Shown here in pieces: positions 52,648 through 63,440 of a DNA stretch of 64,000 nucleotides (position 1 is its first letter; each line of letters starts with the position of its first letter). The stretch is from positions 242,134,654 through 242,198,653 of the forward strand of contig OZ020611.1 of the NCBI GenBank assembly GCA_963971575.1, in the 5' to 3' direction. Source of the stretch: Liopterus haemorrhoidalis (taxonomy: Eukaryota; Arthropoda; Insecta; Coleoptera; Dytiscidae). A program made the translations under genes and the position numbers. The notes below the pieces were generated by a model. The model was not told the DNA's origin and ran no database searches. It saw only the letters and a list, made by a program, of their open reading frames with translations.

Positions 52648-53343
52648 GTCATCGCCACTGTGTTCAATGCAAGGATCTAATTAATACACTATGTAAATCC
52701 TTGCTTAATAAAATTTATTTATATATTACTAATATATTTCCAAAGTCTTTGTTGTGACCTTAATTTGACCTCTTTATTTTAACACTTCTGCACTTGCATT
52801 AGGTCTAAGTTATTACAATGTAAATTTTTGGTTGTTTTTAGGAAATTTTAATGTCCGTTTTTTTCGCAAATCAATGATGACATCCTGTTCAGAATATAAA
52901 TGTGATCGTGATTGGACGATGTTAACTTAGAACACGATTCACAGCAGCGCCGCTCTTGGCGTGTGGCATGTGTCTCAATTACCATATGCAATCACAATTA
53001 TAAGAAAACACCTTTTTTTGCTTATCAAGATTAATTTGATTAATAGAATTTAATTTCAGATTTCATTATGATATGTTCAAATGAATAAATAAGTATTATA
53101 TAAATGGAAATACACTGTAAGACAAAAAATAACCGGACACTTGTAAGTGAAGTTCGTGGTAGCATCGTAAACTTGGCTGGGCCAATGATGTAAATCAATA
53201 TGTTTTTGTAACTATAATTTAGTGCCTAATTAGAGCGAATGCAAAAATCAACACTTCTTGAAAATTAATTACGTTTTTTGATAATTAATTTTATTCGTTA
53301 TTTGAGTATTTTTAATTTTCGTCCCATTTCCCTTCTACCTTGT
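52648..53343. other. Intergenic, nothing recognised
   Basis: Around 53113 ACACTGTAAGACAAAAAATA-ACCGGACAC looks like one end of a Tc1-like element without partner. Confidence 0.35.
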
Positions 53344-53344
53344 T

Positions 53345-54565
53345 TTTCAAAATTGTTTGAAAAGGTTTAAGAAACCAATTGACAAGCTACCTTGGAGAAA
53401 CACAATATACTCTCCTCCAAACAATATGGTTTCAGATCTGGCAAATCAACCACCAACGCGATCCTAGATTTCATGGAATACGTCACATTTTGCTTTGAAA
53501 AAGGACTCTACTGTTCAGGTAGCTTTCTTGACCTGAGCAAAGCCTTTGACTGCGATAATCACGATATTTTAACAAAAAAGCTACTATATTACAAGTTTAC
53601 TCCTGAAAGCATCAGTCTCACGCAGGACATGCGACCTCCCAGACATTGTATGTAAAACACGGAGTCCCACAAGAGTCAATTCTGGGCCCTGTTCAATTCC
53701 TACTATACATCAATGATCTAGCTTTTGTTAACAAGTTAAATACCATCTTCTTTGCAGACAACACTACGATCCTTGATAGCAACAAATCCCTAAAGTCACT
53801 TATAGATAATAGAGAATTATCCATGTCCTACTACCACAACTGGTTTCTGGCAAATAAGTTAACCTTGAATACGAACAAAATCCAACTTATGGTCTTCTCT
53901 ACTATAAATCTACAGGACACCAACAATCCAGTCTCGGTATCCTTTCTAGGTCTAGAAATAGACAGCAAGCTGACTTCGGATCAGCATGCTAACAAAATAG
54001 CCAAGAATGCTTTGTTCGTCTATTTACTGCCTAAATAATTTAAAATGGTGTGCGTCTAAGGCAGTTCAAAGAACCTACTACTTTGCCTCTATTCAAACTC
54101 AATTGACTTATGCCATTCTAATCTGGGGTCTTTCCAGCCATGTGGGACGCCTGTTTTCTCTACAACGTAGAGCTGTCAGGATTATAGGGAATATACAATA
54201 CTGGTGCGACTGCAAGAAAGAATTTGTGGAGTTGGGTTTATTAACGTTACCATCCCTGTATAATTCACCACTGCATCCTCTACGTTCGTGAAAACCAATC
54301 TAAATTCTTAGTCCAAAGTTCAGTCCATAGACACGACACTAGAAATAAAAACGAGATACGTCCAGACTTCACAAGACTTGGAATGTCCAGGTATAGTACC
54401 AATTTCTTCGCGATTAAATTTTACAATGTGCTTCCTCCAGCCATCAAAAGTCTCAACATTTTAAATTTCAAAAAAATAACCAAGAGATATTTAATATGCA
54501 GGGCCTTCTACTCCACTGATGAGTATCTGATAAAAGATTTCAGTGACTTGAAGGAGGTTCTATGA
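53345..54565 (+). pseudogene. CR1/Jockey-type LINE reverse transcriptase, multiply frameshifted
   Basis: Successive frames give SSKQYGFRSGKSTTNAILDF, FLDLSKAFDCDNHDILTKKL (53392-53655), VPQESILGPVQFLLYINDLA with FADN in place of the catalytic FADD (53646-54038), then LTYAILIWGLSS and LQRRAVRIIG (54007-54291), and FFAIKFYNVLPPAIKSL (54383-54565). At least three frame changes and a mutated active site mean it is dead. Confidence 0.92.
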
Positions 54566-55073
54566 TCACTCAGTTTGTCCAGCTAAATATCATGTACCTA
54601 CGTATGAGATTTGTAAACATAGGCACATTTAAAACCTATATATAAAATATAATATGCACCTTGAAATGTCCCCTACATATTTTGTATAAGTAATGTTTGT
54701 CAGAAACGTGTGTCTCAGTATTAACAATGTATTATTTGATTTATAAATATTTCATTACTATAAATGATTTATTTCTCTTCAATACCTTTAAAACAAAAAT
54801 TTAAAGTAATTCAAACAATAGGTTGAAACACAACGTATAATAGTATAATAAAATAACTGAACATCACACTATACTCTACATTGTAGACAAAAGCTTTTTG
54901 ACATATTTTTAGCAAAAATCCCATAAAAAAAAAGATTTTTCAAAAATAAAAATTTGCTTGTTTATATACCCATTAAGGTTTCATCTGATATTCAATCAAA
55001 AACTTTAAAAAAAATATTTATATTTTCATTAATTACTTATTTTTTGTTTATATTTATCGTGGAATGTGTTTTT

Positions 55074-55120
55074 GGGGTTTTGTAGGTATGACCAAAAAAC
55101 CCTTATACCGTAATTTTGTC

Positions 55121-55166
<46 letters not shown>

Positions 55167-56095
55167 TCGGTAAAGATTGTAGTCAAACGGCTAAACCTAG
55201 AGAGTTGAAATTTGGCATGCTTATACAACTCGTTGACCCGCACATAGGAAAAATACTAAAACATCTAAAAAAAATATCCCCCTAAAAATATAAACAAATA
55301 TCTGCTCATGGAAAAAATATTTTTTTTTTAAATTCCGGGTAGGGTGTCAAATGAAAGCTTTTAGTACGTGGATTAACGATCAAAATTATTTTTGGAAAAT
55401 AAATTATTTTGATGCGATTTTTGCCAAAATTGTGCAAAAAACTTTTTGCCGAACACCTGTAGCCGAGATGGTTTAAACTAAAAATATGAAAAAATTCTAA
55501 GTAATGTACATTTGTGTGAACCGGAATAGTAAAACAGGAATTTTTGATCAGATTATGTTTTCGGAAAATAACGCGTTTTTTGTGTTTTTTGCTTGACCAT
55601 GTAAAATATTTAATAACTTATGTAACACAGTAAACCATCATGCTTTGATAGTGTAATGGTTAGCATGCTCGCGTTCTAATTTGCAAACTAAGGTTCGATC
55701 CGGTCTTTGTTTAAATAATTTTTTCAAAATTCTAGTTATATTTGGGCAAATGTTGCATTTAATTTTTAAAAGCGTAAATTTAATAACTAATAATAATATT
55801 TAATAGAAATTGTTAAAATTGAATACACGAAATCAGAGGGGTGGAGTTATGACTTAAAATGACCAATGGAAACCATAGGCGCAATTTTCAAAATCTTAAT
55901 GAACCTTGCTATATAAAAAAAAATGCTGCACATATTTAGAAACTTAAATAACGGTATTAGGCATTTGAATTAAAATTTAAAAAAAAATATTTTAACATAA
56001 AATTTGTTTTGGCATCTCAAATAATCATCATTCATTTACTAAATACCTGTGAAACCCTGAAATGTGTGAAAATTCACACTTCACATAAATTTTTT
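55074..56095 (+). repeat. ~1-kb 'AGGGTTTTGTAGG' repeat, copy R2 (full length)
   Basis: Starts GGGGTTTTGTAGGTATGACC, has (GTCT)n at 55121-55165, CCAAACGGCTAAACCTAGAG, and a tRNA-like block with an A-box match TAGTGTAATGG (55649-55659) and a B-box-like GGTTCGATCCG (55692-55702). Ends AAATACCTGTGAAACCCTGA and a GTGTGAAAATTCACACTTCA hairpin. Confidence 0.9.
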
Positions 56096-56372
56096 ATTTG
56101 TACAATATGTAAAGTTTTTTCTTGTCAAAAATAATCATTATTTATTATATTATTTATAATTGGTACATATTTGTTCATTTTTGAAAGGGAAAAATGTGTG
56201 TTTGCTTTAACTGTCTATTTTTATATTACCGCCTATTTAACTGTTTTTTTTTTTACGTTATTGCCTATTTAACTGACTATTTCTTTGGTTTTTGCCGCCT
56301 ATTTGCCTGCCTAAAATACAATTTTTAAGTGCCTAAATATCCACTCTCTAATAATAACCAGAATCATTTTTA

Positions 56373-56582
56373 GGGTTTTGTAGGTATAACCAAAAAAACC
56401 TTATAATGTCACTAATATGTCCGTCTGTATTTTAATTATAAGGACAAAAGTTGAAAAAATATTTTCACAACTACACTTTAAAAAAGTAGTGTTAAAAGAA
56501 CTTCATGGTACACTAAAAAATTGATGTGAAGTGTGAATTTTCACACATTTCCGGATTTTGTAGGTATTTAATAAGTGTAAGA
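56373..56582 (+). repeat. Short derivative of the R repeat with both ends
   Basis: Begins AGGGTTTTGTAGGTATAACC and ends with GAAGTGTGAATTTTCACACA ... TTTTGTAGGTATTTAATAAG. Only about 100 bp separate the two end motifs. Confidence 0.6.
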
Positions 56583-56629
56583 AGCCAACATAATATTGGA
56601 TGTCTAGGAATATTTGTTTTATTCATTTA

Positions 56630-56855
56630 TTCATTTATCATTGACGCGACAGCCCGAAATGAGCTAAGGCCTCTTGTTTCCAGGTTTCGTGACCATGTTT
56701 TCAATCTATGTACAATACATTCAGGAGTAATATGGTCAGTATTACGTCCATTAGCGTACACAGAAAGGCACCTACAGTTTAATGCCGGTTGTGAACGGCT
56801 AAGCAGAACCTGTAATTTGTATAAATATTTTTACACAAATTATTTGACATAAGCA
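56630..56855 (+). repeat. Interspersed repeat, partner of 1420-1600
   Basis: GACGCGACAGCCCGAAATGA ... GAACGGCTAAGCAGAACCTG ... ACAAATTATTTGACAT; inverted relative to the copy at the window start. Confidence 0.6.
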
Positions 56856-56859
56856 GGAA

Positions 56860-57900
56860 TTACATCAAAAGCAACAGTTTTTTGATAGTTACTTTTATTC
56901 ATTATTTGAGTACTAAACTCAAATAAGAGATTTGAGTTTAACCAAATGGTTAAACTCGGCTAAGCTTTCAGAAACCGTACCTAAGGTGCTATGATGCAAT
57001 TGTTAATTAATTGTGAAAGTATGTGCACTGTTGTGGAGCGTTTATTTTAGATGATAACCGGAAGAGAAATATTCAAAGCACAATGTACATAGTTAACACC
57101 TTCTATTATTAGTAGTTGATTTACAATTGTAAACATAACATTGCATATTCTGTTATTCTAATATAAGATGTATTACCTGGGGTTGGTTGGATTCCAAACT
57201 ACTTATTCAACAGCGAAAATAATTCTAATTCAAGTCGACTTTACTGTCATCACTCACCGTAATTAACATAAATATTGTTTACTGAATAATTTGGCCATAT
57301 GGCCCTGTGTTTTGGAGAAAACTGACTCACAACTCTTATTTATGAATAAGAGTCAATTACAAATTAATTATAAATTTGATCCATATGTTTCCTTGAGAGA
57401 AAATTTATTCTATGTTTATTTAAAATTGAAAGTTAATTTTTATTTTCACAAATATAGTAGGTATCTTCCATGGTCTATTTCAAAGTAGAAAAATGTGTGT
57501 AAGAAGATAGGAGCTGTTTGTCCTTGCTTCGGATTGGTTTAGATCGTCATCCCTATTACACTGTAAAAATATTGTTTTTAGTCCAAGTTGACAGATGTTC
57601 AGTATCGTACATTGGAAATATATATTATTTATATTATTTAATTTTTCTCATATATTTTGTTATTATTTACATATTTAGACTTTTTATTTATATTATTGGC
57701 GTAGATTTTATGGAGAAAATTCTCCATGTAATTTGTTTTTATGCAGTTATATATTTTTTAGGTTATCTGACATATATATTTTTGGACACTTGACAATTAA
57801 CAGATCAAGAAAGAGGCCTAATGTTAGGTCAAAAGACAGCCCAGCTGATTGTGCCCAAAGAAGAAGTTATTGATATAATTTTTAGACCTTCATATATTTT
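56860..57900. other. Intergenic, nothing recognised
   Basis: AT-rich. A hydrophobic 91-codon frame (57518-57793) is driven by T-rich composition and is not credited as a membrane protein. Confidence 0.35.
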
Positions 57901-57924
57901 TAATTTTTATTTACAATAATTATT

Positions 57925-58461
57925 GTGGCCTGTGTATATGTACGACAAAATTTGTCAGATTATGAAAGAAGGTCAGATATACATGCATACAACACGAGGC
58001 ACAAAGCACATTTTTATAGGGTGACCATTTTCTTAATAAGGCAATGCGGGTCAAAAAAGGTCCTCATCTCCCAAAATCCAAGTGAAGAGCAAAAAAAAGG
58101 TCTTCACCTCCCAAATCCAAGTGAAGAGAGAAAAAAAAAGGTCCTCACCTCCCAAATTCAAAATGCCGGACAATGCGGGACAAAATGTTAAAATGCGGGA
58201 CTTTTGCGGGACGCATCTTAATGCGGGACAAAATGTTAAAATGCGGGACGAATGGTCACCCTACATTTATAAGTACCTAAAACTAAATTTGCTATTACAT
58301 TTAATAATCCGACCATATTATGAAAGAAAATTTACCATATAACAATTTGCCGCATCACCTCAAAGATTATGGATCACTTAAAACATGTAAATGTCAGCTT
58401 GTTGACTTCTTAATGAAAAAGTGTTACTATAATCTTAATGAGTATCTTTTACAACGTCATT
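57925..58461 (+). pseudogene. LINE ORF2 C-terminus, split by a MITE
   Basis: 57925-58016 encodes VYVRQNLSDYERRSDIHAYN TRHKAHF, like the (S/A)YNTR block of CR1/Jockey-type ORF2 C-termini. After the MITE 58017-58263 the protein resumes as NNLPHHLKDYGSLKTCKCQL and VDFLMKKCYYNLNEYL, stop near 58461. Confidence 0.8.
58017..58263. mobile_element. MITE, TAGGGTGACC ends, in LINE ORF2
   Basis: TAGGGTGACCATT and AATGGTCACCCTA are perfect inverted ends. Flanking 8-mers CATTTTTA (58009-58016) and CATTTATA (58264-58271) agree at 7 of 8. The interior has three copies of the ~44-bp module (GGTCCTCACCTCCCAAATTC), then three ATGCGGGAC repeats. Confidence 0.93.
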
Positions 58462-58695
58462 AAAACGGACTTAAAACTCATGTATTGATTTTTATAAAAT
58501 TTTACTTTAATTTTATTTACTTATTTTTTTAAAATTTATTTATAGACTTATTTATTATTTTATATTTGACAAAGACTGTTTTATCAGTAATTTTTTATTA
58601 AAGGACGAAATTAATAAATTGTTTATTTGGTTTATCAATTAATTAAATACTAACGTCTAATGATATTTCTATTAGTAATGTAATTAGAATGAGTA

Positions 58696-59682
58696 ATAAT
58701 TTTGTTCCTCACATTCGATTGTGTTCCTAACAGTTTGCTTTTGGACAAATTTGAAAAGTATGGCATCCGCGGCAATGAGAATGATCTCATTAAATCTTAT
58801 TTTTCTAATAGATACCAGTTCGTCTTGATGAACGACGTAGATTCTTCATATAGGAAGGTCAATTTCGGAGTTTGTCAGGGCGGAATTTTGGGTCCGTTTT
58901 TTTTCATCGTTTATATCAATGACCTCCCAAATTTACTTCCTGAAAGTGTCAAAGTTATACTTTACGCCGATGACACTACTGTCCTGACAAATCATACGTC
59001 TGTCAACGATGTGGTCAGAAATACAGAACAGGAAATGGTGAAAGTTAAAGATTGGTTCACTTCAAACCGACTTTCCCTTAATAATAAAACCCAACAAATG
59101 ATTTTTTCACTTAACCGCAATATTGATATTAATATTCAGTTCGGAGGGCCAATCAAATTTCTTGGGATTTATATCGATAGTCAACTTAGCTGGCATGATC
59201 ACATTGACTATTTGGCAAAAGTTCTTAAAAGGGTGATTCATCAGTATGTTCTATTTTGCTGCTTTTCAGTCGCGTTTAACTTATGGCATAATTCACTGGG
59301 GTTTAAGTTCGTCTGTCAACAGAATTTTCTTACTCCAAAAACGTGCTGTAAGAATCCTGAATAATGTTCCCAATAGGCACCACTGCCGAGAGCTCTTTAG
59401 GAAATGTAGCATTTTGTCTTTTTATAGTCTTTTTGTTTATGCTTGTCTGGTATACGTTAAAGAAAACCCGAACAAATATGTAACCGTATCCTCTAGACAT
59501 GTTTACAATATTCGTTCTGCTGGCAACATCAGACTACCAAGACTTAGATTGTCTAAATCTAGGAATGGTATTTTTTTGGCAGCCACTTTCTTTAACTACT
59601 TACCAGTTTATTTAAAAAATTTGTCAATTAGATTATTTAAGTCCAAAATAAAAAAAAAATTCTTATTGAGAATTGTCTCTAC
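58696..59682 (+). pseudogene. CR1/Jockey-type LINE reverse transcriptase, one main frameshift
   Basis: 58702-59250 reads LLDKFEKYGIRGNENDLIKS, CQGGILGPFFFIVYINDLPN, ILYADDTTVL (catalytic YADD intact) and FLGIYIDSQLSWHDHIDYLA. A +1 shift near 59242 then gives FYFAAFQSRLTYGIIHWGLS, LLQKRAVRILNNVP and IFLAATFFNYLPVYLKNLSI. It is 5' truncated: endonuclease and the first RT motifs are missing. Less decayed than the 53345 copy. Confidence 0.92.
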
Positions 59683-60589
59683 AATAGGGGATAGGCATGA
59701 TTTTTTTTTATTTTTTATTATATTCCTCTTGTTAAATATAAACATAAAAAACAGTTTTTATTTTTTTTTTTTTTTGTAATTTGAAGGCTTAAAAAAATCA
59801 TAAATGTATGTAGCGCGCGAAAACGACGTGTGACGTCATACCCCTTCTAACTGAACTGTTGTGAACTTATTTGTTTGTATAACTTTCATAGGTTATGTAA
59901 AGTTAGAGTGATTTTAGTTAAAATAAAGTTTAATTCTATAAAAACAATTTATACATGTTTACCGAATTAAATTTTATATTAAAATAGATAACTTATATTG
60001 CAGTATTTCAATTATGCCTGTAACGTTTTGTAACTTCATGTAAACAATGTAGTAAAATTCTGACATCTAAATTACATAAATATTTACATTTTACAGAGTT
60101 GCAGCGTTTGTTTACATAAAGTTATAGAATATAAAATAAAAATTACTTTGACACCACGTATTTCCTCAGCACTGTAGCATTCATTATTTTTCATATATTC
60201 CATGAGCATGAATGCATCAATGTTGGGTAAATTATCACTCTGAGCCCTAACAAAATCTTTATCTGCCATTTTAATAATAAATGCGTGAAAAATTGCTTGA
60301 AAACAAATACAAAACTCTCGAACAATACAATACACACACGTGTAAAGATTATGTTGTAGCTGTATCTGTGATGTGAAACCCCTATCGTTTGACGTCATAC
60401 TCAGTCGTTTTACTCGGCAACCTTCGCTCCGTAGTCGGCTTATTTCAAATTTACAATATTTTAATTCAAAAATTTGGCTATAATATTAATTAAAATGTAA
60501 TTTTTGTTTTGTTAGGTGACATAACTAACATTAACATATCAAAATAATGTAGTTTTAAGGAAATACAAATTTTATGCGTATCCCCTATT
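59683..60589. mobile_element. Possible TIR element enclosing a coding exon
   Basis: AATAGGGGATAGGC (59683-59696) and GCGTATCCCCTATT (60576-60589) are inverted at 13 of 14 positions, about 907 bp apart. The exon 60147-60269 lies inside, antisense. The left end also occurs at position 79 of the window, after unrelated sequence except TACA. No target duplication is evident, so the boundary claim is tentative. Confidence 0.4.
60147..60269 (-). CDS. First exon of a SWIM-type/uncharacterised multicopy insect gene
   Basis: ATG at 60267-60269, then 41 codons (MADKDFVRAQSDNLPNIDAF ... AEEIRGVK) to a donor AAA|GTAATT at phase 0. FVRAxxDNLP ... F ... A-E-x-(K/R)-G-V-K resembles the start of a family of uncharacterised, often multicopy, insect proteins with a downstream SWIM-like Cys/His motif; I rely on memory for this. 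No second exon is visible on the minus strand before the LINE at 59680, so the copy is probably truncated. Confidence 0.45.
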
Positions 60590-60599
60590 CGGACGATTT

Positions 60600-60862
60600 T
60601 TTCAAAATTAATTTCAGTTCCTACATCTAACATGTAAGCTGTTGTTTTTTTGCTCTACCTTTGTTAATTTGTTAATTTTATATATATATATATATATTTT
60701 TTTTTTTCTCTCTTTTCTATCATATTTAATATTGTATTTTCATTTTTCAATGTTTTCAAACACTTTTCTACTTTTGTTCATTGAATTTATCATATATGTA
60801 CTGACAAATGTAAACGTCGTAAGATGTCTAGCATGAAATAAATATTATTATTATTATTATAA
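60600..60862 (+). repeat. LINE 3' end with (ATT)n tail
   Basis: Ends GTCTAGCATGAAATAAATATTATTATT. A similar tail (CTGGACCAATAAAATTATTA...) ends at 61084. (AT)n at 60678-60699. No coding region. Confidence 0.55.
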
Positions 60863-60939
60863 GTAATAAAAAACAACTGATAAGTTTTCTATGACAACTG
60901 CACTGATGCAAGATTTTGTATATATTAGAAATATTTTCT

Positions 60940-61084
60940 GTATTTTTATTTGGAAGTAATCTTAAACTGTTTTGACCATAATAATAATCAAATGTATTGA
61001 CATATGAAAAATAATGACTTGTCCAATATTATGTATGTATATAATCTTCTGGACCAATAAAATTATTATTATTATTATTATTAT
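60940..61084 (+). repeat. Second LINE 3' end with (ATT)n tail
   Basis: ATGACTTGTCCAATATTATG ... GACCAATAAAATTATTATTA; same class of tail as the previous entry but a different body. Confidence 0.5.
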
Positions 61085-61381
61085 AGGTACATAAATTATG
61101 GAAAACAAATTCCTTTTTTTGGGAATCTTCTAGAAAATATTTTTCTCAATGATGAACTCAACATTATTATGAATAATATATTAATCAAAAATTTCAAGAA
61201 ACATAAAAACAATCTAATATTCATAATTTCTGTGAAAGAATCCCTACAAATAATCCCAATATATCATTAATACTTTTTATTGTCCGAATTGTCATGTTTC
61301 TCGGTTGGACCGTGGAGACCTGTCGATAAGGGGAAGCGAGAGGTGAGACGGGCGATTGGCCAGTGTCGCGGAGATCGCCTG

Positions 61382-61420
61382 TATATAAGAGGAAGATGCT
61401 GCCACTACCTGATATCAGTA
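61382..61420 (+). promoter_or_regulatory. TATA box and arthropod initiator
   Basis: TATATAAG at 61382-61389 and ATCAGTA at 61414-61420 (TCAGT initiator, predicted +1 at about 61417), spacing ~33-35 bp. The 100 bp upstream are GC-rich for this window (GGGAAGCGAGAGGTGAGACG). A short leader leads to the ATG at 61473. Confidence 0.7.
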
Positions 61421-61472
61421 GATTCGCACGGTAGTTCATAGAATAGACAACATAGTGTAGTGTTGTGAAAAA

Positions 61473-61496
61473 ATGACGCTATTTAATATTTTCGGG
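61473..61496 (+). CDS. Short first coding exon of an unidentified gene
   Basis: ATG ACG CTA TTT AAT ATT TTC GGG followed by GTAAGATAAT. Eight codons, phase 0, 56 bp after the predicted transcription start. A TATA promoter with a tiny first exon is the usual layout of insect secreted and cuticular protein genes, where the intron interrupts the signal peptide. The next exon is not found in the window and the product is unknown. Confidence 0.5.
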
Positions 61497-61831
61497 GTAA
61501 GATAATTATTTTAAATATTTAATTTAGATATTGTATTTAGGTATATTTTGATCAGGACCGTTTAGAGATGGGGGTAGTAGGTTAGAGATGGCAATAATAA
61601 TTAATTAATCGATTAATTGATCATTTGATTAATTAAAATGTTATAATCGATTTTCGATTAAATTTGTAGAAAATAATCGTTTAATCGATTATGAAATTAA
61701 AAAACTATATAGAGTGGATATTGTTTATAACGACGTTGAAGGGACCATTGAAAGTCGGTCGTTATAACCGTAGGTCGTTATATCCAAACAATATAAATAT
61801 AGTGTTGAAAAATTAAACCCGTCTAATCATA

Positions 61832-63363
61832 TTCCAAACGATTAGGCGGAACTGACCGGATTTTTCATTTTTTTAAGTAGTCATTAGCTATTTTTAGGGT
61901 TTTGTAAGTATGACAAAAAAACCCTTATACCGTCATTTTGTCGTCTGTTTGTCTGTCTGTTCGGTAAAAATTGTAGCCAAACGGTTAAACCTAGAGAGTT
62001 TGGCATGCTTATACAATTCTTTGACCCGCACATAGGTAAAATACCAAAACATCTAAAAAACATATCCCACTAAATATATAACCAAATATCCGCTCATTGA
62101 AAAAAAAAAAATATTTTTTTAAAATTCTTATTAGGGTATCAAATGAAAGCCCTTAGTACTTGGATTAACGATCAAAATTTTATTTTTGCAAAATAAATTA
62201 TTTAGAGGCGATTTTTGCCAAAATTGTGCAAAACAAATTTTGTCCCACACTCTGTAGCCCAGATGGTTTAAACTAAAAATTTGAAATAATTTTAAGTAAT
62301 GTACATTTGTGTGAACCGTAATAGTACAACAGGAATTTTTGATCAGATTATGTTTTCAGAAAATAACGCATTTTTTGTGTTTTTTGCTTGACCAAGTAAA
62401 ATATTTAATAGCTTATCTAAGACATTAAACCAGCATGTTTTGATAGTGTAATGGCTAGCATGCTCGCGTTCTAATTTGCAAATTAAAGTTCGCTCCGCTC
62501 TCAAGGCATTTTTCTTGCATTTTTATTTTGTTTAAATTATTTTTACAAAATTCTAGTTATAATTGGGCGAATGTTGCATTTAATTTTTAAAAGCGTAAAT
62601 TTAATAACCAGTGGAAATTGTTGAAATTGAATACACAAAATCAGAGAGGCGGATTATGACTTAAAACAACCAATGGAAGCCATAGGCGCAATTTTCGAAA
62701 TCTTAATGAACCTTGCTATACAAAAAAAAAAAAAAAAAATACTGCACATATTTAGGAACCTAAATAATGGTATTAGGCATTTGAATTAAAATTAACAAAA
62801 AAAAAATATTTTAACATAAAATTTGTTTTGGCATCCCAAATAATCATTATTCACTTACTAAATACCTGCGAAACTCTGAAATGTGTGAAAATTCACACTT
62901 CACATAAATTGTTTTAAGTTGTCATTAGCTATTTTTTATATAATATATTGAAGTTGGCTTTTCCTGAACAAAATGATCAAAAGCTTAATCAATCAGTAAA
63001 AGTAACTAGAATTGAAAATCTAACTTAAACCATAGGAACAGACTTTATGTACATTTTATTTATGTTAGAAAAGAGTACATTTAAGCAACAAAAACAATAT
63101 TCAAGTGTTACAAAACATAAAAAAAAAAAACAATCCAACTGATTTTACAAACAATTACATAATGTTACGATACATACATGCGTATGTATGTTTCTCTGGT
63201 TTAGGCGGAATTAGATTTTCAATTCTAGTTACTTTTACCGATTGATTGAAGCTTTTGATCATTTTGTTTAGGAAAAGCCAACTTCAATATATATATAAAA
63301 AATAGCTACTGACAACTTAAAAAAATTTAAATTCCATTTAGTTCCGCCTAAATGTTTGAAATA
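61832..63363. mobile_element. TIR/foldback element interrupted by repeat copy R3
   Basis: Left arm TTCCAAACGATTAGGCGGAA ... TAGTCATTAGCTATTTTT resumes after R3 and is the inverted partner of 63211-63363 (AATAGCTACTGACAACTTAA ... AGTTCCGCCTAAATGTTTGA). The arms are more than 100 bp, and the loop holds poly-A stretches. Its ends share AAACG(A)TTAGGCGGAACT with the family A MITEs. Confidence 0.7.
61896..62911 (+). repeat. ~1-kb 'AGGGTTTTGTAGG' repeat, copy R3 (full length)
   Basis: From AGGGTTTTGTAAGTATGACA to CACACTTCACATAAATTG, with a tRNA-like block near 62434-62500 (TAGTGTAATGGCTAGCATGC, AAAGTTCGCTCCG). A 25-bp direct repeat with one mismatch (61871-61895, 62912-62936) abuts both ends. Confidence 0.9.
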
Positions 63364-63440
63364 GCTTATACATATTTAAATTTTAACAAAAATATCTGTC
63401 ATTTTGGTTTGTTTTTGTGAATTTGGTTTTCTTCAGGCTA

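Noticed and set aside
45790..55285. Ser-Val-Cys-Leu repeat peptides near (GTCT)n/(CAGA)n tracts
   Set aside because: Translations of a tetranucleotide microsatellite inside a non-coding repeat, seen on both strands.
57518..57793. 91-aa multi-pass membrane protein
   Set aside because: Hydrophobicity follows from T-rich DNA; no homology pattern, no splice context, and it lies among LINE fragments.
26048..62500. Functional tRNA genes in the R repeats
   Set aside because: A- and B-box-like sequences are present, but no complete cloverleaf or anticodon arm can be drawn and the copies diverge.
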